In this document: positions 1 through 11,672 of the stretch, piece after piece
Layout of the letters: every line of letters begins with the position of its first letter
Position numbering within the stretch: position 1 is the stretch's first letter
NCBI GenBank assembly: GCA_963691705.1
Contig: OY829540.1
Coordinates: 65,520,367 to 65,584,366 of the forward strand
Direction: 5' to 3'
Source of the DNA: Viola odorata
Lineage: Eukaryota > Streptophyta > Magnoliopsida > Malpighiales > Violaceae
Length of the DNA stretch: 64,000 nucleotides
Made by a program: the position numbers and the translations under genes
The notes under the pieces: generated by a model
Told to the model about the DNA's origin: nothing
Databases searched by the model: none
The model's input: only the letters and a program-made list of their open reading frames with translations

Positions 1-2588
1 GGAACATGGGATGATGTATATCGAAGCGCCAAAAGAGCTGATCATGCAAGGAATGATTTACATGAAAGAGATGAAGGGGAGCTTGAGAGGACAGGTCAGC
101 CATTATGCATTTATGAACCATACTTTGGAGAAGGATCCTGGGCTTTCCTTCACCTTAGGTCTTTGTATCGTGGTATAGCACTGGTGAGCTTGCATCCTTG
201 GATCTTTATTTCATGAGGACAAATAATACTCTCTTTTAGCTCTGCCTGTGAAGAAATCAGTTCTTTAGCACTTGAATGAAGCTCATAGCCCTGATTAAAG
301 GTGATATCGTGCTTACAGCATTATTTCATTCAACAAAGGACCTGATTGAAGGTGGAATAATTAGTTCTTTAGCTTATGATGCTTTGAGCTTCGCATTATT
401 TTAAGCTGTGTTGGAAGCAATCCGCCACGGTGGTGGGTTGAACCTAGTTTGCAGTTTGGTATCAAAAACATTCAACTTACATCTAAGGACTCTGGAACTG
501 CATTTGTGATGCATTCCTCTGTAACTCTACCAAGCGTACTTCTACTATAGTTTCTGTTTATGGACTTGTCTTGTCTTTCTGCTTCTAGTTTTAACCACCA
601 TTTCATCTGAACGTGGGTAAATGTGGCAGATGGCTTTTGCTGTTCCATGTTGACATATTTATTGTTCTTGCAGTCCGCCAGAGGAAGAAGGCCTAGAACA
701 GATGATTTTGATGCACCCTCTCGTCTACCGCTTCTTAACAACCCATACTACCGAGATACCCTTGGTGAATATGGAGCTTTCTTCTCTGTTGCAAATCGAG
801 TTGATCGTATACACAAGAATGCTTGGATAGGGTTTCAGTCTTGGAGAGCAACGGCCAGGAAGGTATCTGTCGTTTGTTCTTATTTCTTGCTGATTAGTTA
901 CATCTTAATTTTGACTGTGCTTCACATTGGTGAGAAAAAGGAAAACTGCTTTGTCGTCATGTTATCTATACCCAAGGTAGTGAGTTCCAAATTTTCTATT
1001 CATTTGGACTGGCCTTAACAGAATGAAGAATAGGGTTTCTATCATGAATGTTTTCTTTGGATGCTATGGTTTTGTATCCGAAGAATTGAACACTGAAAGT
1101 AATCAAGTTGTTTCAAGCTTTTCCTCTAGTGGAAGGCTAAAAAATGGCCTCTGTACTTTTTTGTTTCCCAAAAGATCATTGCAAGGAATGCTAGTCAAAC
1201 CCAGATGTTTCATTATCGTTTTCATGATCTTTAACACTCAGACCTCTAATTGCTGGGTATAAACAGGCATCTTTATCTAGGATTGCTGAAAAGGAATTGT
1301 TAGATGCTATTCAAAGACGCAGGCATGGAGATGCAGTCTACTTTTGGGTTCGCATGGATATGGACCCTAGAAACCGCTTGCAAGAGGATTTTTGGTCATT
1401 CTGTGATGCTGTCAATGCTGGGAATTGCAAGTAGGAGCTAAATTACATTTTTCACTTTATAAGTTGACCAATGTCCTCCCTCTCTTTTCTCATTTCACCT
1501 CTTGAGCTGATTTCCCTGTTCAATGGTGAACTAAAGGTTTGCGTTTTCTGAGGCTCTAAAGAGGATGTATGGCATCAAGCATGATTTGGATTTGTTACCA
1601 CCCATGCCCAAAGATGGGGATACGTGGTCTGTTGCGCTAAGTTGGGCTTTACCAACCAGGTCCTTCTTAGAGTTTGTAATGTTTTCAAGGTATGATAAGT
1701 TGCTCTCCTGGTCTTTTTTTTATTTCACCATCTTGTCATCCCTTGATAGGAATTGTCATTGGTTCAGTTCTTAAATCAATCTCGATTATCCTGTAGAATG
1801 TTTGTAGATGCACTGGATGCACAAATGTATGATGAGCATCATCAAAGCGGCCTATGTTATCTAAGTTTATCAAAGGTAACATGACTTCTTATCTGTGTGT
1901 GTATTTGCAATTCTTGTCGCTGTAGTTATGTCATTGGAGTTTCATGTTCTGAAATCAATTTTCTGCAAAATGCTCCTTGTGTGAAGTGCTGAACTGCAGA
2001 TTGATGAATAGATATTCCTTGCTGAGTAGATTAGAAATTGTTCTTGCACTTAGCAGGAATATTAGACAGCCACTTGTGCTGGTAACAGGATGAATTGCTA
2101 CCTCAGATAACTGCAAGTCATTTTACATTTTTCAGGACAAACATTGCTACTCGAGGATTCTTGAGCTGCTTATAAATGTCTGGGCATACCACAGTGCAAG
2201 GCATATAGTGTATGTGAACCCCGAGACTGGCTTGATGCAAGAGCAGCACAATCTGAACAGTCGGAGGGGGAAAATGTGGGTAAAATGGTTTTCATATACC
2301 ATGTTAAAGAACATGGACGAGGACTTGGCAGAGGAGGCAGATTCCGATCGCCTCAAGCGAAGGTGGTTGTGGCCATCAACAGGTGAAATCTTCTGGCAAG
2401 GGGTGCTCGACAAAGAAAGGCTTGAACGAGATCAGCAGAAGGCTAAGAAGAAGAAAATGAGTAAGGAGAAACTAGATAGGATGAGAAAGAAGCATCGACA
2501 AAAAGTGATAGGAAAATATTTGAAACCTCCACCGGAGGAACATGGAAATTCAAATTCGTCCGATTTAACATCGACTTTGTTACGCTAG
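1..2588 (+). CDS. Glycosyltransferase-family protein, 3' part (5' end outside window)
   Basis: Six exons read in phase: 1-183, 674-862, 1267-1430, 1537-1689, 1797-1875 and 2136-2588, ending in TAG, for about 406 C-terminal residues. All introns are GT-AG. Conserved-looking blocks include YEPYFGEGSW near the start, VYFWVRMDMD, LPPMPKDGD and a very basic lysine/arginine-rich tail before the stop. The pattern matches the C-terminal half of the large plant GT4-like membrane glycosyltransferases of the Arabidopsis At4g01210/At5g04480 type, whose substrate is not known to me. The N-terminal membrane anchor and nucleotide-sugar domain would lie upstream of base 1. The gene converges on the FCF1 gene, with about 620 bp between the two stop codons and an AATAAA near 2803. 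Confidence 0.82.
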
Positions 2589-3208
2589 AATTACATTTAT
2601 GATTTTGAGTTTAGCTGTCTGGTAGTGTGTGGGTTCTAATTTGATGATTCTTTCATTTGTCAATCTTTCCCCCTCAAGTTCTTACTTTCTGTATCTTTTT
2701 TATCATCAACTTGGGGATTCAATGTAACTAATTACAGTCATTAATGTTGGTGAATATCTAAAGTGTATACTAAGTCTTACTCTGTCTTTCCTCTGTTGTT
2801 CAATAAATGAGTGATCGGAATCCGGAAGAGAGCTGCCGGAATCGATAGTATACAGCCAAGCTGGTCATTTAGGTAGTTGAAAACTAGTTCAAGATCAACA
2901 GACTTGGAATATCTTTCATATAATAAAAAAGAGGGTTGATATATATTATCTTTAAAACGATTTTTTAGCCATTCCAAGGGCATAATCATGTTCTATCGCA
3001 TAACAACAGATTTTCTGGGAAAAACAAAACTGAAAATAAAGTTGCTCGATGGAAGAGAAACCCCTGATTATACAACAATTTTCTGTTCACCCAATTCCCC
3101 CCAATTTCCAAGGAAGGAAACAAACGGCCTCTCGTGAGAGCCATTGCATAGTAAAGGACCTCAAACGCACTGCAGCGATAAACCTCTAGTCTACTCTTGG
3201 ATGATGCA
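2589..3208. other. Convergent 3' intergenic region
   Basis: This stretch lies between two stop codons and should hold the 3' UTRs and poly(A) sites of both convergent genes. An AATAAA sits near 2803 on the plus strand. I see no credible coding sequence; the short minus-strand ORFs here lack family character. Confidence 0.6.
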
Positions 3209-5451
3209 TCAAAATCTTGGAGCTGCACCAGAGACAAAAGTGAGCCGCAAAGAAGTCGAGGATTCACCATAAACAGATAAGGTTTCCGCTATGACTTCAT
3301 CAGTTATTCCAATCTCAAGAACAAGTCGAAATGAAAAAGGGGACAAAGACAGAAAGACTAATATTGTAGCATGTTCAGCATCGCTTCATGCCACCAGTTT
3401 TTTACAAACGACGCGATGTTAATTTGAAGTACTAGTTGCACAACAAATAGCTTACCTCCGCCTACTGTTGCTTCAGGTAACCTTTCAATGGAGTATTTGT
3501 GTTGAGTAATGTACATGATTGGCACACCAGGGACCTGTTTGAAGACAGTGAACTCTATGTTAGAACAACATTTCATTTAAAGGCATTGCAAGAACCATCA
3601 TTTACTTGAAGTACCTTGCGTATCCTTCGTTTCAAATCTCGATCACAAGTAGCAACAATGTAGCATTTATGCTGTTTTGCACGAACGGTTCATGTCAGTT
3701 ACAAAAGAAAGAACGGTACAAAACTAAACCAATCATTAACAAAGGCATTTTCATGAAAGGTTACATCATGGCCAATCCAACAGTAAAAGGTTACTACCAC
3801 TACTATAAGAATACTTTGAGTTGAACCTTACTATGATCACCAGATAACAATTACTATTCCACAATTATGTACACCAATAAGATACGAGACTACAACTTCA
3901 AAACTCTCATTGCGGTTTTACACATTCTGACAAGCACTTGACAGTAACCAAAGAATAAGTTGAGGAAATAATAATTACTATGAATAAGACACGCAAATTA
4001 TTACCTGAGTAACCCTGCTAACAAGGCAGTCATCAGCATATGTCCCTTTATGAAAACAGGGTAGTCTCTCAAAACGTGGATCCTTAGCAATCCTGTTAAA
4101 CGAAAAGACGAGAATGTTTATATAAGCTTACTAAGAAAGTGACATTAAAATTCTACCCTCAAAATGAAATTACACAGCAGAGCTAAACTAGCTGCCTGTA
4201 TCATATAATGCACAAAAATAGCAGTAAAAATACCAAGATGCAAACTTATGGAACTAATATAAGAACACAAGATAAGAAAACATATCACTGGCAAGATGGA
4301 TGATAAACAGTTTTACGTACCGTCATAAGCACAAGTAATCACATACATCAAACAGTTCTTAACACCGTGATAAAACTATAACAGAAAACTATACCATTTC
4401 AGGAGCAACTAAATCACAAGAGAAATACCTCAAAGCCACACGGTATTTCTGACCTAACTTCTCAAGTTCTGCCATCACACAATCCGTGATACAAGGTGTA
4501 CCTTCAAATCCAAATGGTGGATATAATCAGAAAACAACCATAGAAAACGTTAATGACATCTTCTCATCAGCTAACTAAATGTATAATTTTTTTTCACAAT
4601 CCTCAAAGATTACAAGATACCATAAGTTGGAAGTACATACAAAGTACAAAAAACTGTCTACAGGCATGTGCAACCAAGAGCCTTTTGCAAAATCAATACT
4701 AAGCACTAGAGTGACAAAAAAGAAACAAACGATTCAAAAACTTACATTTTGCATACAAGCAATCCATCATTGCCTTCTCCAAATCCAACTACAAATCATG
4801 CAAGAAATTTGTCAGGCACAGTACAAATATAAAAGTATACTTGAGCTTAAATCAAATGCTTAGCATACAAATGCATTTCAAGCACAAATTTGATGACCCA
4901 AAATATGCTCCGCGTTTTAAACATCCTCTAGTGTTTTTAACAGAAACACCCGAAATTTCTCAGTTACACATCAAAACTAAATACTAATCATACATAATTC
5001 ATCTAAACACTCACTTTATTCTGGATTGAGAAATTGATGAAGTTGGTATCCACCAAAACTCTATAAGGTGGCCCCAAAGCTGTGTTGTGTGAAAAATAAA
5101 GCGCAGAAGAAACTTGCGGCCTGTTTCCAATCAACATTTTAACAAAAAGTGAATATGAAGTTAGCTTAAAATGTTACAAGAGAATTGACCATCAACATCT
5201 GTGATATAAAGAGAGGCTTACACATTTCTTGGTAGCTTTTCGAGGGAAAGATCTTTTTTATTCGGATTCAGGACCTCTTCCTTGTAGCTGAACAACAAAA
5301 AGATACACATCAAAACCAATAAATAGAACGATAATACTTTCTTAAACCCACAAAAAAAAACAAAAAAAACGAGCACTTACTGCTTAAGTGCTTTTGAGGT
5401 GACCATCTTCTTCATTGCTGCAAATTTAGGTGCTTTTTTTGCTCTACCCAT
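3209..5451 (-). CDS. FCF1: rRNA-processing protein FCF1/UTP24 homologue (PIN-domain nuclease)
   Basis: FCF1/UTP24 is the nucleolar PIN endonuclease of the SSU processome that acts in early pre-18S rRNA cleavage. Nine exons on the minus strand: 5451-5381, 5287-5222, 5120-5015, 4788-4746, 4501-4429, 4092-4005, 3671-3615, 3534-3456 and 3222-3209. They total 597 nt, or 198 residues, the usual length of the family. The start [10 protein letters not shown] and the end GGAPRF are the family's typical termini. PIN acidic residues are visible in [26 protein letters not shown] and [10 protein letters not shown]. All introns are GT-AG and all phases close. The tiny last exon adds only five residues, so a simple ORF reading misses it and runs into the intron. 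Confidence 0.95.
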
Positions 5452-5551
5452 GGCTTCGACTATAGTTCACAAGTCTGTTGCAGTACAAAGTTCTCGTCTT
5501 TCTACACACTAATACTTTTTCTTCAATTTTTCTTTTCCTCTTGATAAGCGG

Positions 5552-5723
5552 TAGGGTTTTGATTATTTTAGAAATTTAGAGTTGCCATATAACCGACTGA
5601 AAGTACTCCTTTTGGGTTTTCTTCTCTAGGTTGCTGATGGTGAAGGAGACGACAGGATGAGATTCAGGGTTTGAGATAAACGGGCGTATATAATAAGCCC
5701 AGTCCAGCCCAACTTTAGGCCCA
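5552..5723 (-). promoter_or_regulatory. FCF1 promoter: telo-box and site II motifs
   Basis: Read on the minus strand, a telo-box AAACCCTA lies at 5559-5552. Site II motifs (TGGGCY) lie at 5723-5718, 5711-5706 and 5701-5696, about 245-270 bp upstream of the ATG. An AT-rich TATTATATA-like stretch sits beside the last one. This combination is well known in plant ribosomal-protein and ribosome-biogenesis promoters bound by TCP factors, which suits FCF1. Function is inferred from motifs only. Confidence 0.6.
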
Positions 5724-6252
5724 GATTACTAATTTTATTTTTGTTGGCATTTTGGAGCATTTCTTTTTCTTTACAAGTGATTTAGCTCATAACTTGACTT
5801 CGATAGGGAGGTGATCACAATCAACATTAATGTAGCTATTAATTAACGAATTAGACTCGTGGAAGCTGATCAAAATAAAAATAATTAATAAATTAAGTAT
5901 GTTGAAAGTTAAGTCGATAGAACTACTCTTTTTAAAACTCGACCATACTTGTCGTTATATCCCGTGGATTTGTACCTATTGTTATTCTAGGTTAATTCAA
6001 CTCCATATTGTTTATTTTATTTTAAGTTGTATATTTCACTTTTTAAGTGTTAATCTTGATTATATTTTGAAAGAAAAATTGAAGAAATTTTATCATAACT
6101 TAAATGGTAAGCAAAACAATATTAGTGCATATTTTATAGTATATTTTAGTTCATTTTTATTTATTTTTCTTAGAAACAACAAGCAATTATTTTTATTTTT
6201 TATTTTTTTATTTTTTTATTTTTTACAACAATACAAATTAATATTTATCAAA
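5724..6252. other. AT-rich intergenic DNA
   Basis: Very AT-rich sequence with long T-runs. A plus-strand ORF of 239 codons starting at 5899 is low-complexity and runs antisense through the chitinase remnant, so it is not called as a gene. I see no other structure. Confidence 0.5.
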
Positions 6253-7130
<878 letters not shown>

Positions 7131-7159
7131 TCCACACCTAAAGCCAAAAAAAAAAAAAA

Positions 7160-7425
7160 AAAAAGCTCTCATGGTTCACAAAAAAAAAGGTAGCGTAGTA
7201 TTCTGCCAAGCAAGCAATACCATATATAGATTTATGGGCTGTTTTATTTTATCGTTTTAGGCCCAAAGGCTTGGTTCCTTGTAAACTTCAATAAAGGGCC
7301 TCGTAGTAGATTTGCTGAACCCTTCATCAAATTTCCTAGACCACATCGCAATACCTCCATGTAGAGTTTATTCGCCCCATTCATTCCGGCCCATTGGATC
7401 CATTCCTCGGTCACGTTTTTAGATC
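7160..7425 (-). pseudogene. Second chitinase 3' fragment (C-terminus and 3' UTR)
   Basis: Minus-strand reading gives WIQWAGMNGANKLYM fused directly to GGIAMWSRKFDEGFSKS, so about 35 codons between them are lost. The 7160-7280 segment, with 'tttatgggctgttttatttta' -like sequence followed by GCCCAAAGGC, matches the 3' flank of the intact chitinase gene at about 7995-8120. This is the 3' end of another tandem copy whose body has gone. It is distinct from the 6253-7130 copy because both carry their own C-terminus. Confidence 0.7.
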
Positions 7426-7689
7426 TGTTACTGTACTATCGGTTTAATATTTTCACAATTTTTACAGTAAAAGTGGTTGAGTCGGAAAAATTCGATCAAA
7501 CTGGTTTAAACCAGGATCTTTTTCTTCTAATCTCTAATTGTTTTTTTATTTATTTTTATAATATAAATATGTATTTTCATATTCTATTAAAATAAGAGTC
7601 AAATTTGATTGAACATGGTCGAATTATTGAACCGTTGACTCAAAAGTTTAAAATATTCAATTTGATTCATAATTTTATTTAGAAAATAT

Positions 7690-7820
7690 GAAATGAAATG
7701 GGCACGTTATTCTCTTTGTTGCTTTTGGCCGTACAGTCTTACAAATTTGACCCACCAATTTTTCAGGGAATTCTAGTGTTGTCCAACCGGACAAACACGT
7801 GGACGAAAATGATAGGTCAT
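7690..7820 (+). repeat. Duplicated BAG6-promoter-like fragment
   Basis: About 130 bp here align with 10772-10897, just upstream of the BAG6-like gene. Shared landmarks in the same order and orientation are ATATGAAATGGGC, GGGAATTCTAG, a G-box with flank (AACACGTGGACG) and AGGTCAT. The TATA box and heat-shock-like element seen at the BAG6 copy are not obvious here. It is best explained as one border of an old tandem duplication that included a chitinase gene. Confidence 0.7.
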
Positions 7821-8141
7821 GCAACAGGCATAAAATGTTATAAGTGTATGTCTTATTACCACATTTAAAAGTATTGTAATTTATTTATAGGGTAAATATT
7901 AACATAACATGATGTAATACATGAGCCTCAAATTTATAGGTTTTAAGAAAAACCTTTCCACAATTTGAAACGAAGACACACACAAAAAGGAAAAAAAGAA
8001 AGAAAAACTTTCATGGTTCATCTAAGTGGGCTAGGTAGGCCCAATGCCATAGAATCCACACATGGATTTATGGGCTGTTTTATTTTACCATCATAGTTAT
8101 AGGCCCAAAGGCAAGACTCCTAATAAATTAGTTGGCAAACT

Positions 8142-9129
8142 TCAAATATGGGGCTTAATAGATTTGCTAAATCCATCATCAAATTGCCTAGACCATAGTG
8201 CAATACCTCCGTACTTAGGACTGCTCTTGATGGTTGGCAAAACCTTGTTAATAAGCTCATCAGGTGCAATATACCCAGTTATAGCTGCTTCATCGGAAGC
8301 AGGCAAGCCAATGTAGAGCTTCTTCACCTCATTCAACCCGGCCCATTTGTTCCATGCCTGGCTCATGTTCTCAGGATTTCCCGAGTAGTCACACTTCTCG
8401 TTGTTGTAGAATTGGAGCGAAACGACATCGAAAAGCCCAGTTTGTATAGCCCGCCCAAGATAGTCGCTTGGAAATAGACACGGAGGGGATGCAGTTAGCA
8501 TCACTTTCCTCTCTTGGTTGTGGTCTGCTAGGGACCTGGCGAGGGCCTCGTAGTAGTGATTTTTTCCTGATTGAATGTTGAAATCAATTCCATCCAATTT
8601 CACAATCCCAAATGGGCCTCCAAGGAAGCCTCCCTCCAGATAATTATCCCACAAATAACCCGCAAGGTTCCTACAAAAATGTAAAAAGGAGTATAAAATG
8701 GACTTTGAATTTTACCGAAAGAGAAACGTGAAGTATTGACACTTCTATTCGTATTTGATACCTGGCCTCATCGATGGTGTCAAGGGAGTAACTCCCGTCG
8801 GGCCCTCCGATGGAAAGGAGAATCTTGATGCCCTGATTCTGGCAGGTTTTGATTTCGTTGCCGAGACTAATGCACCCTTGAAAGGCGGTAGGTTGACAGT
8901 GGCCTCCGAGGTCCAGCTCAGGTTTCTGGCCGCTGCCAAAAGTTGATAGAAAGCCGATGTTGATGATGTCGTAGTTGCCTGATGAACATGCTTCGGCCAA
9001 GCCACCCTCGTCGGAATTTTGGCCCCAATAGATTGACATTTGTGCTGCTTCATGAGAGTTCTTGATGAGGACTAGAAATGTGAAAATAAGGCAGAGTATA
9101 GCCATTGGAATTGGAGGTCCTTCCTTCAT
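8142..9129 (-). CDS. Class III chitinase-like protein with altered catalytic motif (GH18)
   Basis: Two exons, 9129-8762 and 8670-8142, give 298 residues, the normal length for hevamine-type class III chitinases. A hydrophobic segment after the start indicates a secreted protein. Family blocks include IYWGQNSDEGGL, ILLSIGG, SLQFYNN and ALWSRQFDDGF. The GH18 motif DxxDxDxE reads D149-G-I-D152-F-N154-I-Q156. The assisting Asp and the proton-donor Glu are thus Asn and Gln, so hydrolysis is not expected. Similar losses are known in plant GH18 lectin-like and inhibitor-like proteins such as concanavalin B, so a binding or inhibitor role is possible but unproven. A TATATAA lies at 9204-9198, about 70 bp upstream of the ATG. 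Met8 is an alternative start. Confidence 0.92.
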
Positions 9130-9197
9130 TTTTTCCTATCCTTTTCTTCTTTCTTCTTTGTAGCTTGTAATTGATTGCCTATGACCCAAGATATCAA

Positions 9198-9204
9198 TTA
9201 TATA
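9198..9204 (-). promoter_or_regulatory. TATA box of the chitinase-like gene
   Basis: TATATAA on the minus strand lies about 70 bp upstream of the ATG at 9129, a usual plant spacing. Confidence 0.55.
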
Positions 9205-9691
9205 GGGAAAAAATTAGTCCCTAGTCCACATGCTTCATTGTTTTTTTTCTTGGATCTAAGCATGTTCTTTGTCGAAATGAAAACATAAAATAATGGGGCA
9301 TTATAAGTTCGTAGGCATAGCATTTATAAAGCATCGGCAATTTTTTTTATATAAAAAAATATAATTATAATTAGAGGATTCGATCTCGAGACTTTGTAAT
9401 TTTTATTGAACATGAAATACCGATAAGTTCTCCTCGGTACATGTAATAATGCATGATGTTCTTCAACTATAGCTTTTTAACTTGTATAGTTGTTATTAAA
9501 TTTATTATTAATTATCATTACAATATCAGAACTCATGAAGTTATCTCATATAAAGACACGCATTAATCAATTGAACTAACCAATTATGTAATAATAATTA
9601 GTATTTTATTCCTATAAGTAAATTAATTAATTAAAAAGCATCCCATCTATTCATTAGAGTAGAATCTACTCAACAACCTTAAATTCCCATA

Positions 9692-9793
<102 letters not shown>

Positions 9794-9965
9794 GTATGGG
9801 TGGCTTTAGAATGTTTACCGTCTTATTCTCAAATTTATTCCACAATGATCCCATAGTTAGCTAAAACAAATCACGTGGCTTTAAAATGTGCAAATTTCAA
9901 AGAATGCCAAGAATTAATTAAGTATGGGGTAAGGGAACGTGATTGTTTTTTTTTGTTTACCGTAA

Positions 9966-10207
9966 TACTCCCTCCGAATTTTATATATCATTTTTTCATT
10001 TTTTAAGTAATAAAACAATTATTAAATTATAATTATTATCTAAACTGTCTTTATTAATTATCAACCAGTCTTTTTAATTTCTTTTTCAAAAAATAGTTAA
10101 TTTTGTAATTCATTGCAAAAAATGATCTTGAAAATTGAAATACAACAACTAAATAGACAAAACCATTTCTTGAAAAAAAGATATCAAAGTAAAATTCGGA
10201 GGGAGTA
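9966..10207. mobile_element. Stowaway-like MITE
   Basis: The ends are exact inverted copies: TACTCCCTCCGAATTTTA at 9966 and its complement ending at 10207. CTCCCTCCG is the hallmark of plant Stowaway (Tc1/mariner) MITEs, with TA at each edge as the target duplication. There is no coding capacity. The body differs from the pair at 18234 and 37552, so this is another subfamily. Confidence 0.85.
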
Positions 10208-10771
10208 ATAATTATGATGATCAAAAAGATTTTGGGAGACTTTAACCAAAATTTCGAGTTCAAATTTTGAGAATTAATGAGAAATTTGTATCGGGAAATT
10301 CACGTACCCGAGAATCGAATATAACAAGTTTTAGTTAGAAAAAAGATTTTTTATTTGAATAATTTAAAAGTAATATTCTCTAAATAAAAGGTGATAACAT
10401 CGATAAAAATTTACTTAATAAGAATAATACCAACCTGGTACAAACAATATTAATCACAAAGGTACGTACGTAGTTGAAGCTAGTAAAAGAAATAGAAAAT
10501 GATGACTTAGGTATTCTTGAAAAGTCAAAATAATCCGGCTAAAGCAACGTGGGAAATAAATACAAGAGGATAGTTTAATAGGTTTGTGTCATGTTACTTC
10601 CATCTCTTAATAAATCGCCGCTATTAAAAAACCCATTATTAAAATAAATAATAAAAAAAGACTAAGGCAGTTTAAAAAATATATTATTTTGGTTTTTAAA
10701 TTTTTTAAACATAATTTTTTTAAATTTTAAATTTCATTAATCTTCCTAATAGTATTTAGAAGGCCCACCAA
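10208..10771. other. AT-rich intergenic DNA
   Basis: No coding sequence or clear repeat was recognised between the Stowaway MITE and the BAG6 promoter block. Confidence 0.45.
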
Positions 10772-11015
10772 CAATATGAAATGGGCCTGTTCTTCTTTTA
10801 TTGGTTTTGGGCTTTACAATTTCAGAAATTTACAAGGGGCCTGCAGGGAATTCTAGCGTTGCCCAGCCGACTAACACGTGGACGGAAAAGACAGGTCATC
10901 CATCCTGAAATTTCCAGATGATTCACCCGTTAGGAGGCGCGCGAAACATCTCCAACAAAATCCTCGTCCTGCCTACCCCTTCATATAAATTGCTGCCATC
11001 TGACAATCTTTTCCA
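10772..11015 (+). promoter_or_regulatory. BAG6-like promoter: G-box, heat-shock-like element, TATA
   Basis: A G-box CACGTG lies at 10875-10880. A heat-shock-like array GAA-nn-TTC-nn-GA, followed by another TTC, lies at 10907-10924. TATAAA lies at 10984-10989, placing transcription start near 11015. A GTAAGT at 11181 may be the donor of a 5'-UTR intron before the ATG at 11673; I could not fix its acceptor. Arabidopsis BAG6 is a known heat-induced gene, which fits. The 10772-10897 part is duplicated at 7690-7820. Confidence 0.55.
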
Positions 11016-11672
11016 TTTCAGGAAAAAAAATCAAAATAAAAACAATTCTGATCGCATAAGAACAGTCACAGCAATTTGAATTTGTGGGTTGTGGGTTTGT
11101 GGACCGATTTTGCGCCGACAACTGTGTCATTTGGATTATGGAAACGTTTGGCTGGATTTCTCTTCCTGAGCATTAAAACTGTAAGTCGCTGATTTTCCTG
11201 TCATTTGATTACTTCCTTTTTCAGCTTTTGTTAGGTAATTAAGAATCCTTCTGGGTTTGGGTTTGTTGCTAATGGTGGGCATGAGAGTTTGATCGAGTTT
11301 TATTCCTAAATATTGATACTGATGATTGCATTAGTACAGATAACGGATTCAGGTTCAGAGTAGTGATTAGCATTTGCTCATTATACATTTGAATAAGATT
11401 TTCATATATAAATAATTGAAAGGAAAAGATTGTATAGTAGTATTTGTCCACTCTAGAATCTGGAATGGGATTCATATAAAAAAAAAGGATTGAAAGAAAG
11501 AGATGGGCTTTTGTTTTTTATGCTTCGTGAAGATCAATAGAAGTGTTTGTTTTGGTCATGTTGAATCTGCTAGAAATTATTGATTGACTTGTATTTCCAT
11601 TGCTTGTCAGATTTATAGCCAGTCGATCTCTGGTGAACTTGTTTGTAACACCAGTAGGGGTTTTGTCGAAAA

